Below, in pieces: positions 34,889 to 43,099 of a DNA stretch of 44,039 nt. A program made the position numbers and the translations under genes. The notes under the pieces are model-generated. The model saw only the letters and a program-made list of their open reading frames with translations. It had not been told where the DNA came from and searched no databases. This stretch comes from an uncultured Desulfuromonadales bacterium (GTDB lineage: Bacteria; Desulfobacterota; Desulfuromonadia; Desulfuromonadales; Trichloromonadaceae): the NCBI GenBank assembly GCA_945787465.1, contig CALZIZ010000001.1:1-44039 (forward strand), given 5' to 3'. Numbering within the stretch: position 1 is the stretch's first letter; each line of letters begins with the position of its first letter.

Positions 34889-35282
34889 AATTACTCTCCA
34901 TGGCGCAGGCGAAGGTTATGCCTTAGCCGCTCGATTTTTTTTGGTTTTTTCCGATTCATTGGCGGTCAACATGGCAGCATGCAGGGAGAACCGCGCAAAA
35001 CGCTGCCATTCTAATACACGGGATCCGTAATGCAAAGGATTGCCTGGGCCCGGACAACAAGGCGCAAAAACAGGGGACCTTTAACCGGAGTTTTTTTGAT
35101 CGCCCCGGGAGACAGGTCAATGGGCGGCCTTCCAGCCCATGCCCCTCAATGGCCAATTCCCAAATTGCATCCTGGGAATCATTGGGGTATTTTACAGGGG
35201 ATTGTTCTGGTCTTTCGATAAAGTATCGGAAACCGGCATACCAACGCCAATGACCTGTCGATTTTTCTAAAAGGAGCTTGCA
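34889..35282. other. Gap without a recognised feature
   Basis: The 394 bases between the small hypothetical and the exonuclease gene show only an AAAAGGAG ribosome binding site at its right end for ATG 35283. No repeat, hairpin with T-run or small gene was seen. Confidence 0.4.
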
Positions 35283-35960
35283 ATGAGCGGATCGCCCCTC
35301 AAGGTGGTTTTCATCGACGTGGAAACCACCGGGACCGACCCTGAAAAAAATGGCATCACCCAGATCTCCGGGTGCATCCAGATCGACGACCTGGTCCAGG
35401 AGACCTTCGACTTTTACGTGTCGCCTTTTCCCCAGGATAAGATCGATGATGCAGCTCTTAAAGTCACAGGCATTGATCGAAAACAGCTTTTGCCAAAAGG
35501 CCATCCCGATTTTCTCGAGGTGCCAGGGCAGGAGTTCTGTGATCCGCAACTAATCTATTCACGCCTGATAGATATGTTTACCCGTTACGTCGACAAGTTT
35601 GATAAGACCGACAAATTTCAATTTGTCGGCTACAATGCCCACAGCTTTGACATGCCCTTTATGCGCAAGTTCTGGGAGAAGAACAACGACCGTTTTTTCG
35701 GCAGCCTGTTCTGGTACCCGTGCCTTGACGTCATGTTGCTCTGGGCCCAGATTCTTCAGCCGGTTCGTGGCCAGTTGCCGAACTTCAAGCTGGCAACCGT
35801 GGCCAGGCACACCGGCATAGAGGTCGACGAAAACAGGCTGCATGACTCCCAGTACGACATCGACCTGACCCGCCAGTTATGGCTGGCGGCCCGGGAGATT
35901 TTTCAGCGTGGAAGACCCGCACCGGCGCCAGGGACGCAGGGGGAGTTGTTTGATTTTTAG
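35283..35960 (+). CDS. DnaQ-like 3'-5' exonuclease (DEDDh)
   Basis: A 225-residue soluble nuclease of the DNA polymerase III epsilon/RNase T superfamily. Exo I is FIDVETTGTD (Asp and Glu), Exo II FVGYNAHSFDMPFM (Asn/Asp), Exo III HDSQYDIDLTRQLW with the catalytic His-x4-Asp, so all DEDDh residues are present. An insert (about 45-90) between Exo I and II distinguishes it from DnaQ itself. It may proof-read, repair or trim RNA; context does not decide. AAGGAG precedes ATG 35283 by eight bases. Single gene. Confidence 0.92.
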   Translation: MSGSPLKVVFIDVETTGTDPEKNGITQISGCIQIDDLVQETFDFYVSPFPQDKIDDAALKVTGIDRKQLLPKGHPDFLEVPGQEFCDPQLIYSRLIDMFTRYVDKFDKTDKFQFVGYNAHSFDMPFMRKFWEKNNDRFFGSLFWYPCLDVMLLWAQILQPVRGQLPNFKLATVARHTGIEVDENRLHDSQYDIDLTRQLWLAAREIFQRGRPAPAPGTQGELFDF

Positions 35961-36045
35961 ATGACCTGAGTCAGCTCCAAGCAAAAAGAGGTTCGAGTTT
36001 GGGGGGGTATTTAAGTGCAAATCTATTTGATAGGGAGGGGTTTTT

Positions 36046-36660
36046 GTGTTTAATGAACTTTTAATCGATAATATAGAGTCGGACCATAGTCTTCTATTTC
36101 CGTCAGAGAAATATTACAATCAAATTAAAGATTCTCTGCTTGATAATGATGAACCCTTTTCAAAAGGCCTAATGATAGCGGCAAACAGAATACAAAGTAA
36201 ATTTGCCTTAGATCCCGTAGATGATATTTCAAGTGCTGCCATTGTTGTCTCGGCCTCAATAATATCAAGATCACTGGCAGAGGCTAATCAAGTCGCTATC
36301 CCCCACAAATTGTCTACACATGAGGCTGAAGCAGGTTCAACCCTTGCCTGCTTTGTGTCAAGTATCATCGCCATGCACTTAAAAGAAGAAGGGCAGCAGA
36401 TAAACATTCATCGATTGATTCGTGAAACAAGCTTGTCTGTTTTTCAAATGTACCATCGGAAAGATATCTCAAATATCGTTCAGTCTGGTATTGAAAACTT
36501 TAGAGAAATGATTGACGCATCCAAAGATATCCCTAAGTTGCGAAAAGTTGGCGAAATACTTTCAAATCTGATTTGGGCTTTTGTGAAAACAAGGAACGAA
36601 GAGTTTATGGGCGGCATTGCCGAATTCTACATTATTCTATATAAGGCCTATGGTACCTGA
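36046..36660 (+). CDS. AT-rich hypothetical protein
   Basis: A 204-residue soluble protein from GTG 36046 (GGGAGGGG about five bases upstream). Its base composition (many ATA, AAT, AAA codons) is clearly lower in GC than the upstream genes, suggesting recent transfer. It is largely helical (LLIDNIESDHSLLFPSEKYYNQIKDSLLD, AAIVVSASIISRSLAEANQVAIP, ISNIVQSGIENFREMIDASKDIPKLRKV). I do not recognise a family. It marks the start of the accessory right-hand part of the window. Confidence 0.7.
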   Translation: MFNELLIDNIESDHSLLFPSEKYYNQIKDSLLDNDEPFSKGLMIAANRIQSKFALDPVDDISSAAIVVSASIISRSLAEANQVAIPHKLSTHEAEAGSTLACFVSSIIAMHLKEEGQQINIHRLIRETSLSVFQMYHRKDISNIVQSGIENFREMIDASKDIPKLRKVGEILSNLIWAFVKTRNEEFMGGIAEFYIILYKAYGT

Positions 36661-36831
36661 GGGTGCCCCATTCAAATTGTGCCGCTCGATACATGTGTTT
36701 CCCGGCGGGGCAAAACAAAAGATTTGAAAAATAGAAAAAAATAGCCTCGATTTAACTCTTTATATCCCCTGATATAGCCCGGCAGTCCAAATGGGGGGCG
36801 GGAGAAAGTCCCTGGGGACGGTGGAGTCGGT

Positions 36832-37218
36832 CTACTTCGGTTTTTTAAACCGGTCGCCAAGAGCAGCAAAGGGGGAGTGCCCCAGCGAAGGACGGTCTTG
36901 ACGATCGGAGGGGCTGTTTTCGCTACTACGTTGTTCCTGCACCCCGCGGGTATGCTCGTGATCATGGCAGTAGATGCACAGTAGTTCCCAGTTGCTGCCG
37001 TCGGGCGGATTGTTGTCGTGGTTGTGGTCTCTATGGTGCACCGTTAACTCGCGCATTTTCTTTCCCTCAAACTCACGGGTACAACGCCCGCAGACGTGGG
37101 GGAAAAGCTTGAGTGCCTGTTCCCGGTATCCTGCCTGGCGTTTCTGCTCTTCCTGGCGCATCTCGGCAACGAGACGGTCATATTGTTCAGCGTCCTGCTT
37201 TCTGGTGGAATCAGTCAT
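36832..37218 (-). CDS. yajD: YajD-type HNH nuclease-like protein
   Basis: A 128-residue protein of the YajD family. Two Cys-x2-Cys knuckles (HVCGRCTREF and LCIYCHDHEH) frame an HNH motif (LTVHHRDHNHDNNPPDGSNWELLCIYCHDHEH), with a long charged N-terminal helix (about 5-38). The zinc-bound HNH fold suggests nucleic-acid cleavage; the family's cellular role is unknown. The C-terminal 30 residues are disordered. Gene symbol by homology with E. coli YajD. Confidence 0.88.
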   Translation of the reverse strand: MTDSTRKQDAEQYDRLVAEMRQEEQKRQAGYREQALKLFPHVCGRCTREFEGKKMRELTVHHRDHNHDNNPPDGSNWELLCIYCHDHEHTRGVQEQRSSENSPSDRQDRPSLGHSPFAALGDRFKKPK

Positions 37219-37513
37219 GGGCCCTCGTAGTTAATCATTGTTCGGGACTTTTGGTTGATGAAAGCTCGGCTTCCACCGCTTTTTTTGATGATTATAAAAC
37301 AGATTATAGCCCCGGCCAAAATTGTTTTCATAAAACAGAGACAGCAGAAGTGACCGTCCTAAAATGTTCGTCGGCCATTTTACCCGGGTCCGCGGGGGCG
37401 GGGTGATAACGAATGCAAACGCCTGACCTGAATGAGAGTCTCAAAAAATCCGAGTTTTACCCAAAGGCTGCACTTTAGATTTTCTCGACCTTGGAGGAAA
37501 AACCGCTGAGGTC
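37219..37513. other. Gap without recognised gene
   Basis: 295 bases upstream of the HNH gene; only scattered AT-rich and GC-rich patches and no clear promoter or small coding frame. Confidence 0.35.
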
Positions 37514-37744
37514 TCAAGGAAAGCCGGCAGCAATCGCGTCAAGTTCTTCATCGCTGGGTGCAAATTCGCACCATCGGTAATGCGCTGCCACAGTTGCTGG
37601 CGTGGCAAAATGCCCCTGAGGTTGATAATCGGGGCTCGACTTCGCCCTGGTGAGAATGATATGCATTGTCCGATGCCGCCCCCCCATCACGGTATGAAAC
37701 CCGCCACTTACTTTGATGCTGTCAGCAGTCACCTGGCCTTGCAT
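37514..37744 (-). CDS. Small hypothetical protein
   Basis: A 76-residue frame from ATG 37744 with GGCGGGGG just ahead (the open frame goes back to 37813 without a better signal). The sequence (VTADSIKVSGGFHTVMGGRHRTMHIILTRAKSSPDYQPQGHFATPATVAAHYRWCEFAPSDEELDAIAAG) contains mixed beta and helix. No family recognised; may be a real small cytosolic protein or a remnant. Confidence 0.45.
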   Translation of the reverse strand: MQGQVTADSIKVSGGFHTVMGGRHRTMHIILTRAKSSPDYQPQGHFATPATVAAHYRWCEFAPSDEELDAIAAGFP

Positions 37745-37869
37745 ATAACCCCCGCCTATTATAGTCAGTGTCCAATACATCCCAAGGTAAAGCGAGACTG
37801 CATTGTGAAACAACTTTTAGGAATAGCCCTTTGCGCTTAGCCTGCCCTTAACGGTTGAGGGAAAAAGCA

Positions 37870-37936
37870 AAAGGCCCAGTCTGGATCCAGATTGGGCCTT
37901 TGCTGTCCGTGTCTGGTAAATGGTGAGTTATGAGAA
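37870..37936 (+). repeat. Hairpin-plus-tail repeat, copy 1
   Basis: AAAGGCCCA pairs with TGGGCCTTT (37870-37901; inner TCTGG/CCAGA) and is followed at 37921-37936 by TGGTGAGTTATGAGAA, identical to the tail of copy 3. Confidence 0.7.
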
Positions 37937-38036
37937 GGGGGGGGCTCTAACGATTTAAATTAGGTCGTTCAAGAGACCATTTTCAAAATTTCAGTTCTAA
38001 GGTGTTTTTTGTAAATAGAATCAAACGATAGACTCT

Positions 38037-38069
38037 CCCCTACCAATCTAGTGCTCTACCACCTGAGTA
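38037..38069 (-). other. tRNA-like D-arm remnant
   Basis: On the minus strand CTCAGGTGGTAGAGCACTAG reproduces a tRNA D-stem/loop/stem and the start of an anticodon arm, but the anticodon stem does not close and no acceptor or T-arm is found. A decayed tRNA or recombination scar is likely. Confidence 0.35.
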
Positions 38070-38164
38070 ATGTGAGCTTTGGGACCCTACTTGTCTTTTC
38101 CAAGACACAGAGAGCATTTTTTACAACCTTTGGAACAGAACATGACAATTCTCCTGATAGATGG

Positions 38165-38209
38165 CCTTATCCACGAAAGGTGGCACGGTTAATTGGTTTC
38201 CAAAGACAC
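38165..38209 (+). repeat. TATCCAC..GTGGCACGGTTAAT repeat, copy 1
   Basis: CCTTATCCACGAAAGGTGG followed by CACGGTTAATTGGTTTCCAAA. Matches copy 2 at 39151-39190 over about 40 bases with a few changes; contains the small hairpin CCAC/GTGG. The two copies flank the phosphatase gene. Confidence 0.55.
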
Positions 38210-38424
38210 AAAAATCCACCCACCAGCCAAGGGCTGGCTTGTGTTCAGATCTCATCTCTCACCCACTACAATGCTCGGGTATCGACATAGATAAGATGCT
38301 TTTAATTATACCCGCCCCAAATTTGAAGTCAAAGGGAGGAGATTCTTTTTTATCGCCTTTCATTGTTTGGAGTATGTGAAGTTGGCTGGAAAGCGAACTT
38401 CCTACAACCCCTCCATTATGAGAA

Positions 38425-38528
38425 AGGGCCACTTGATTCGGTGATCAAAATGGCCCTGAAAATCTCTTCAAAAAATGGTGATCACCGAACACGGTCAAAA
38501 AGTGTCTGATAGACAGTGACTTATAGAA
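38425..38528 (+). repeat. Hairpin-plus-tail repeat, copy 4 (with extra inverted repeat)
   Basis: AGGGCCA/TGGCCCT (38425-38457) forms the hairpin and TGTCTGATAGACAGTGACTTATAGAA (38503-38528) is the degraded tail. A second perfect inverted repeat, TTCGGTGATCA (38437-38447) with TGATCACCGAA (38478-38488), shares bases with the first hairpin so the two are mutually exclusive. Confidence 0.5.
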
Positions 38529-38575
38529 ATCTCAGGGCATCTTTGTCTTTGGTGCCTTTAGGTAATTCAAACAAA

Positions 38576-39139
38576 CTATGGATAATTCAACTGTCTCATA
38601 ATTTCTTCAATCTCCACATTTTCAAGGTATTTTATGATATTGCCATATATAGAGTGGTAACCATATCCCCCGTTTTTCAGCTCATCTATTGCGGCTTCTT
38701 TTGTCCAACCTTGTTCAACAATTCGATACATGGCTACGATAACTCCAGTTCGGTCAGATCCGTGCCAGCAATGGACGAGTATTGGCTTGTCTGATGATTT
38801 GATAATTTTCAAGGAATTGATTACGTCTATGTCTTTAATTTTAGCGGCATTGAAGGGGACATGGAAAATTTGTAAATTTGTGTCCTTCGTTTCATCCTTA
38901 TCGTCATGAAATTCTCTTAAATTTAAAATTCTATGAATTCCAAATTTTTCTACCTCAGTCATCGCTTGTGCATCAGGTTGTTCGCTTCGATAAACAAGGC
39001 TGTCCACTTTGTGCCAATTTTCAAGGTTTTCCGAAATTACAGGAGCAGCCCAGGATTGTGGTCTAAGTCTTGGTTCAGCGCTAATACAGGGTGAAGAAAT
39101 CAGAAGAATGGACACAAACAACAGAATGATTTTATTCAT
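38576..39139 (-). CDS. Periplasmic dual-specificity (tyrosine-type) phosphatase
   Basis: A 187-residue protein from ATG 39139: signal peptide (MNKIILLFVSILLISSPCISAEP) and a dual-specificity phosphatase fold with the signature HCWHGSDRTGVI (catalytic Cys, P-loop Arg) and an upstream general-acid region (FHVPFNAAKIKDID). AT-rich codon use differs from the left side of the window, suggesting acquisition. Bacterial relatives dephosphorylate proteins or lipids outside the cytosol. The open frame continues upstream to 39160, but the signal peptide favours the internal ATG. Repeat copies lie on both sides. Confidence 0.85.
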   Translation of the reverse strand: MNKIILLFVSILLISSPCISAEPRLRPQSWAAPVISENLENWHKVDSLVYRSEQPDAQAMTEVEKFGIHRILNLREFHDDKDETKDTNLQIFHVPFNAAKIKDIDVINSLKIIKSSDKPILVHCWHGSDRTGVIVAMYRIVEQGWTKEAAIDELKNGGYGYHSIYGNIIKYLENVEIEEIMRQLNYP

Positions 39140-39150
39140 GTTTTTACTAG

Positions 39151-39190
39151 CCTGATCCACAAAAAGTGGCCACGGTTAATGGTTCAAAAA
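39151..39190 (+). repeat. TATCCAC..GTGGCACGGTTAAT repeat, copy 2
   Basis: CCTGATCCACAAAAAGTGG followed by CCACGGTTAATGGTTCAAAA. Partner of 38165-38209, same orientation; abuts the start of the phosphatase gene. Confidence 0.55.
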
Positions 39191-39268
39191 CGTCCGAAAT
39201 ATAGCGTTCAATAAAGACACCCAAAAGATGTTTCAGGGAGGTGATATATCGGAACAGGTTTTTCTACA

Positions 39269-39344
39269 GCTTCAACGTTCAGCTTAACCGGCCGGCTTTG
39301 GAGCGCAGCGGAAAAGCCGGGCCGCGTTCAAGCTGCTGTTATGT
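39269..39344 (-). other. attC recombination site of an integron gene cassette
   Basis: Read on the minus strand, about 76 bases with R'' box ACATAAC (39338-39344, containing the stop codon of the hydrolase gene) and R' box GTTGAAG (39270-39276). Between them CAGCTTGAAC pairs with GTTAAGCTG leaving one extrahelical G, then a GC-rich stem with AAAGCC core pairs around a central loop. Core boxes deviate from consensus RYYYAAC/GTTRRRY at one position each. This is the normal architecture of attC and sits exactly downstream of the gene, as in cassettes. Confidence 0.82.
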
Positions 39345-40196
39345 TTTGTTTTCATTCTGGAGAAACGGTCGAATCTCTCCGATAAGCTGATCAGGTAGCT
39401 CTTCGATCACCAAGTGCCCGGCGTCTGGAATCACACGGAAAATAGAGCCCGGGATCATATCGTGCAAAGCCTCACCTCGTTCCGGAGGTATCCAGGTATC
39501 CTCGCGTCCCCACAGGATCAAGACCGGGCTGGATATCTGCGTGTAAAGCGGCTGCACGTCATCGGTGTCAGCGGAATCGGCTTGGGCGATTTGCCGGTAA
39601 AACGCTGCTTTGCCGTTGGCTTCCGTCCACGGCGCAACGATCATGTCTAGCGTAGCGTCATCGATGGACTTGAACGCAGCTGTTTTGACGTAAGCACGAA
39701 CAATCGCCTCGTGAATATAGTCTGGAACACCTGCAAACGCAGCCTCGTGCGTTTTAACGTGCCGAAAAAAAGGTGACCCCCATGGGGAAACCGCCACCGG
39801 ATCAATGAGCACGATCTTATCGAAATCAGATGCATTGAGAAGATGCGTTCTAAGAAGGGTGGCACCACCGAAGTCATGGCCGATGACAGCTGGCTGCTTG
39901 AGTTGCCAATGATCCAGAAGCCTATATAGCACCTGGTTCTGGATGCCTAGCGAGACATCGCCGGGCGCTTTATCCGACTGGCCGTAGCCAAGTAGGTCGT
40001 AGTAGTAAACGGTAAAGTCTTCGGATAACGCCTTAATGAGATGACGCATGTTGAACGAAGACCAGGGTGTGCCGTGGACAAGAACTACAGGGGGTCCGTC
40101 GCCACGTACGTCGTAACGCACGGTGCGCCCATTGAAAACGTACGCTTCAGATAGCCTCCACTCAGTCATCTATCAATCTCCGTTTTTACACATAAC
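39276..40196 (-). mobile_element. Integron gene cassette (about 920 bases)
   Basis: Boundaries are the R' cleavage points: GTTGAAG (ends at 39276) and GTTATG (40191-40196) upstream of the gene. It consists of a short leader, the alpha/beta hydrolase gene and attC. No integrase gene is in the window, so it may be a solo or displaced cassette. Upstream of it (40209-40235) is a perfect 13-base inverted repeat, AATCCGTCATATT-G-AATATGACGGATT, which is not an attC of normal form. Confidence 0.7.
39339..40169 (-). CDS. Alpha/beta hydrolase, haloalkane-dehalogenase/epoxide-hydrolase-like
   Basis: A 276-residue alpha/beta hydrolase. Oxyanion loop LVHGTPW, nucleophile elbow VIGHDFGG (Asp nucleophile, as in haloalkane dehalogenases and epoxide hydrolases rather than esterases), charge relay Asp in LWGREDTW and catalytic His in PDAGHLV. 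The cap domain (about 130-205) includes SPWGSPFFRHVKTHEAAFAG and Trp/Phe residues. A cytosolic enzyme; the substrate is unknown (halo- or epoxide compounds are candidates). Its stop codon TAA lies inside the attC R'' box. Confidence 0.88.
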   Translation of the reverse strand: MTEWRLSEAYVFNGRTVRYDVRGDGPPVVLVHGTPWSSFNMRHLIKALSEDFTVYYYDLLGYGQSDKAPGDVSLGIQNQVLYRLLDHWQLKQPAVIGHDFGGATLLRTHLLNASDFDKIVLIDPVAVSPWGSPFFRHVKTHEAAFAGVPDYIHEAIVRAYVKTAAFKSIDDATLDMIVAPWTEANGKAAFYRQIAQADSADTDDVQPLYTQISSPVLILWGREDTWIPPERGEALHDMIPGSIFRVIPDAGHLVIEELPDQLIGEIRPFLQNENKT

Positions 40197-40437
40197 GGGA
40201 TTAGGGGCAATCCGTCATATTGAATATGACGGATTCCGCAATATCGATTTAAAAATAAAAATCACCATCTTTGCCAATAGTGGCTTGGTTTCATTATGAT
40301 TGTCCCACCCCTGACAATGACAGCAATATACGACATTTAAATGAACTCGTCAAAGATGTCCCACAAGTTGTGTCAGACCATTTGAGGCTTTCGGTCGGAG
40401 TGGAATGCTTACGATCCTACAATGTCTGCAATACAAG

Positions 40438-40505
40438 AATGGCCCACCCAGTCCGGTTTCTGGGGTGAGCCATTTCCATGTCTGATGAATGGTGAGTTCT
40501 GAGAA
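40438..40505 (+). repeat. Hairpin-plus-tail repeat, copy 2
   Basis: AATGGCCCACCCAG pairs imperfectly with CTGGGGTGAGCCATT (40438-40474) and is followed by TGGTGAGTTCTGAGAA (40490-40505), one change from copies 1 and 3. Upstream TGCAATACAAG resembles TGCAAAATATG ahead of copy 3, so similarity begins before the hairpin. Confidence 0.65.
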
Positions 40506-40631
40506 GCCGACCTTGGCACCCGCCGCCTTTGACCCAAGTTTCATCCGGAAAAGTGGCACGGCAAGACTTGATTTCAGCGAGCTGCGCAACATGCTCTCCT
40601 GCTTCATCGTCGCCGGCGGCCAGCTGCCTTC

Positions 40632-40699
40632 GGCTCCTTCTGTGGCGCCGGCAGACAACGACGTTGGCTCCTTCTGTGGCGCCGGCAGACAACGACGTT
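40632..40699 (+). repeat. 34-base tandem duplication
   Basis: GGCTCCTTCTGTGGCGCC and the next 16 bases occur twice, 40632-40665 and 40666-40699, without change. Located in a GC-rich 300-base stretch with no recognisable gene. Confidence 0.8.
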
Positions 40700-40842
40700 G
40701 GCTGGGCCCTGCCGTCGGCATCGGGTGCGGCCACCGGGACATGGGGAAGCCCGAGCCCGGGTCCCGCCGCGGTCCTCGCCCTCGACGACGAGGAGTTCGG
40801 CAAGCACTGAGCGTCCATCGAGCAAGCAACGCAGCACCCAGA

Positions 40843-40868
40843 GGGGGCCGGTTTTCCGGTCCCCTTTT
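40843..40868 (+). terminator. Rho-independent terminator
   Basis: GGGGGCCGG-TTTT-CCGGTCCCC (nine base pairs with one G-T) is followed by TTTTATTAT. It reads on the plus strand, but no intact plus-strand gene lies upstream. Confidence 0.6.
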
Positions 40869-40883
40869 ATTATCTCTGAACCA

Positions 40884-41640
40884 TCACCTGTACTGGGCCA
40901 GTGTTTCCTGCCCGTCCGCATCATCCTGATCGAGACGCACGCCGTTGTGAATACTGAAACCGGAGGTATGCCGCCAACACATGATCTTCTTGATCAACTC
41001 ATCGCCAGTCTTTCCTTCTTGGCGGAGCATTTTTAGCACGGCAGCCCAAAACATTTCCTGAAGGGGGAGGCAGGTCGACCGGCGGCATGACGTAAAAGAT
41101 ACCGCTGGCGGCAAAAAGCCCGTTGGTGACGAAAGCGTGCAGGTGAGGATGCCAGCGCCCCTAGTCGCCGAAGGTCTGGATCGTCATCACCGCACCAGCT
41201 GCGCCGTCCTTCAGCCCGATAGCGGTGCGAAAGGACTTCAACAGGCTGCGGCTGGCGCAATGGCAGAGCTTTGAAAGAAGGCTTCGGTCGTACTCGAAGT
41301 ACGTTCGGAGAATGATGGGGATATTGAAGACGTACTGACGATGGGGGACAGGATAGAGGATTGATGCGCGCAGATGTTCGCCGAACTGAATCCCCATTTT
41401 GGAATGACAACTGGGGCAGAACCAGCGGCCCCGGCAACTGAAGGCGAGCAGGTACTCCCGGCGGCAGTCGGGGCAACGGATACGGGCAAAGCCCTCTCTC
41501 AGGTCACCGCACTTGAGGTAGTCGCGGACGACGTTGGCGCCCCCCGCACGAAGCGCATCTCGTAATCCCGCTCGAAATCGTCGAAATGCTCGTCGAGCAG
41601 GTTCCATAATGGCGACTGCCGGGCTACAATTCAAGAGGCC
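40884..41640 (-). pseudogene. IS91-family transposase, broken
   Basis: The translation reproduces the IS91 transposase pattern: N-terminal helix in one frame (NLLDEHFDDFERDYEMRF), then after a frameshift near 41549 the zinc-knuckle region (CGDLREGFARIRCPDCRREYLLAFSCRGRWFCPSCHSKMG) and VMTIQTFGD; an in-frame TAG at 41161-41163 interrupts before WHPHLHAFVTNGLF..FYVMPPVDLPPLQEMFWAAVLKMLRQEG...WRHTSGFSIHNGVRL. It ends about after LAQYR, so the C-terminus and element ends are missing. IS91 elements use rolling-circle transposition. Confidence 0.85.
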
Positions 41641-41661
41641 ATCAGTCAAAAACGGATCCTT

Positions 41662-42735
41662 ATGCTGCTACTGATCACCTACATCCTGATTGCCCTAGGT
41701 TTTTCCTTCCTCTGCTCCATCGCTGAGGCGGTGATTTTGAGTGTCACCACAGCCCATATCGCCCTGCTGGAAAAAAAGGGAAAAAGTGCAGGCAAACAAC
41801 TACGTACCCTGAAAGCTGACATCAATCAACCGTTAGCCGCGATCCTCACCCTGAACACTATCGCCCATACTGTCGGTGCTGCTGGCGCCGGGGCCCAAGC
41901 TGCGGTGGTGTTCGGCAATGCCTATGTGGGGATCGCCTCAGCCATTCTGACCCTGCTGATACTGATTTTTTCAGAGATCATCCCGAAGACTCTCGGCGCC
42001 CACTACTGGCGGCAACTGGCCCCCCTGACCGCCTACGCCCTGAAAGGGCTGGTGGTAATTCTCTACCCTTTTGTCAAACTTTCCGAACTGCTCACTAAAG
42101 GGCTTACTCAGGGGCCGACCCTCGTCGGCTTCAGCCGAAACGAATTTGTCGCCATGGCTGATCTGAGCGCCAGAGAGGGGCAACTGGTCCAGCAAGAATC
42201 AACCATCCTGAAAAACCTGCTGCGCCTGCGCAAAACCCTCATCGCCGATGCGATGACGCCGCGTACGGTGGTCTTCTCCCTGCCGCAACAGCTTCGCGTA
42301 GAGGATTTCTTTCAAAAATATGAGCAGATTCGCTTCTCGCGCATTCCGATCTATGCCGAAACCCAGGATCAGGTTACCGGCTTTGTCCTGCGTAGCGAGT
42401 TGCTGCTGGCGCAGGCCCGCGGAAATACGGACAACCCCCTCATGGAGTACAGCCGGCCGCTACCCGCACTGCTGGCGAAAATGTCTCTGGCCCAGGCCTT
42501 TGACGAATTTATGCGGCTGCGGGCACATATCATGCTGGTGGTCGATGAATATGGCGGTCTGAAAGGGTTGCTGACCCTGGAGGATCTGCTGGAGACCCTG
42601 CTGGGGCTGGAAATCGTCGATGAAGGGGATAATGAAGTGGATATGCAGCAACTGGCTCGCCAACTGTGGAAGCGCCGGGCCAAGGAGATGGGGCTGAATA
42701 TAGAAGAACTGGAAAAAGATGATCGGAATGGATGA
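41662..42735 (+). CDS. CNNM/DUF21-CBS membrane transporter
   Basis: A 357-residue membrane protein of the CNNM/CorC group: DUF21 transmembrane domain (about 1-180, four hydrophobic segments; SFLCSIAEAVILSVTTAHIALLEKKGKSAGKQL and SEIIPKTLGAHYWRQLAP are family-typical), then two CBS domains (about 195-335: DAMTPRTVVFSLP, VTGFVLRSELLL, MLVVDEYGGLKGLLTLEDLLETLLG). The C-terminal CorC_HlyC domain of longer members is absent. The family exports or balances Mg2+ or related cations. GGA lies eight bases before ATG 41662; the gene starts 12 bases after the broken IS91 gene and is divergent from it. Confidence 0.9.
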   Translation: MLLLITYILIALGFSFLCSIAEAVILSVTTAHIALLEKKGKSAGKQLRTLKADINQPLAAILTLNTIAHTVGAAGAGAQAAVVFGNAYVGIASAILTLLILIFSEIIPKTLGAHYWRQLAPLTAYALKGLVVILYPFVKLSELLTKGLTQGPTLVGFSRNEFVAMADLSAREGQLVQQESTILKNLLRLRKTLIADAMTPRTVVFSLPQQLRVEDFFQKYEQIRFSRIPIYAETQDQVTGFVLRSELLLAQARGNTDNPLMEYSRPLPALLAKMSLAQAFDEFMRLRAHIMLVVDEYGGLKGLLTLEDLLETLLGLEIVDEGDNEVDMQQLARQLWKRRAKEMGLNIEELEKDDRNG

Positions 42736-42846
42736 TCGGCAAATACTTTCGCGAGATTACGCCAACGGCGCTCATGTAGGACTCAGGGAAGGTTGTCAAC
42801 TTGTTGAATAGGGAAAGCAGAAAGGGCATTCTATAAATTGTTTTAT

Positions 42847-43089
42847 CTGCTTATGCACTTGGCTCCTTTTGACGCTAAGTGGCCTCTAAAACACCGACCT
42901 CTAACGGATTCAGCGGTCGATTTTGGAGAATTGAGAATACAGAATTCAGAAGACAGAATAAAAACAACGAAAAAGAAGTAAAGATTTTCTTCTGTATTCT
43001 ACCTTCTGGCTTCTGAGTTCCCGTTGGCAAAACCCACGGCAGGTCATGACCCTCAAGGTTGATCTTACTTGAGCCAAGTGCATAAGCAG
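42847..43089. mobile_element. 243-base MITE with perfect 19-base terminal inverted repeats
   Basis: Left end CTGCTTATGCACTTGGCTC (42847-42865) is the exact complement of the right end GAGCCAAGTGCATAAGCAG (43071-43089). The 10-base sequence ATTGTTTTAT flanks the element on both sides (42837-42846 and 43090-43099) as a target-site duplication. The inside has no coding frame but contains a smaller inverted pair (GAATACAGAATTCAGAAG with its near complement). It needs a transposase in trans. Confidence 0.9.
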
Positions 43090-43099
43090 ATTGTTTTAT

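Larger units (their letters stand above)
37745..38575. other. Degraded 830-base stretch with repeats and a tRNA-like scrap
   Basis: No coding gene is credible. It contains copy 1 and copy 4 of the hairpin-plus-tail repeat (37870-37936 and 38425-38528), a piece resembling a tRNA D-arm on the minus strand (38037-38069, CTCAGGTGGTAGAGCA), and the first copy of the TATCCAC..GTGGCACGGTTAAT repeat (38165-38209). Confidence 0.5.

Noticed and set aside
38037-38069. Intact tRNA gene
   Set aside because: Only the D-arm and part of the anticodon arm are present; no closing stems.
40497-40830. Several overlapping GC-rich frames on both strands
   Set aside because: No binding sites, no recognisable domain; the composition is explained by GC-rich sequence and the 34-base duplication.
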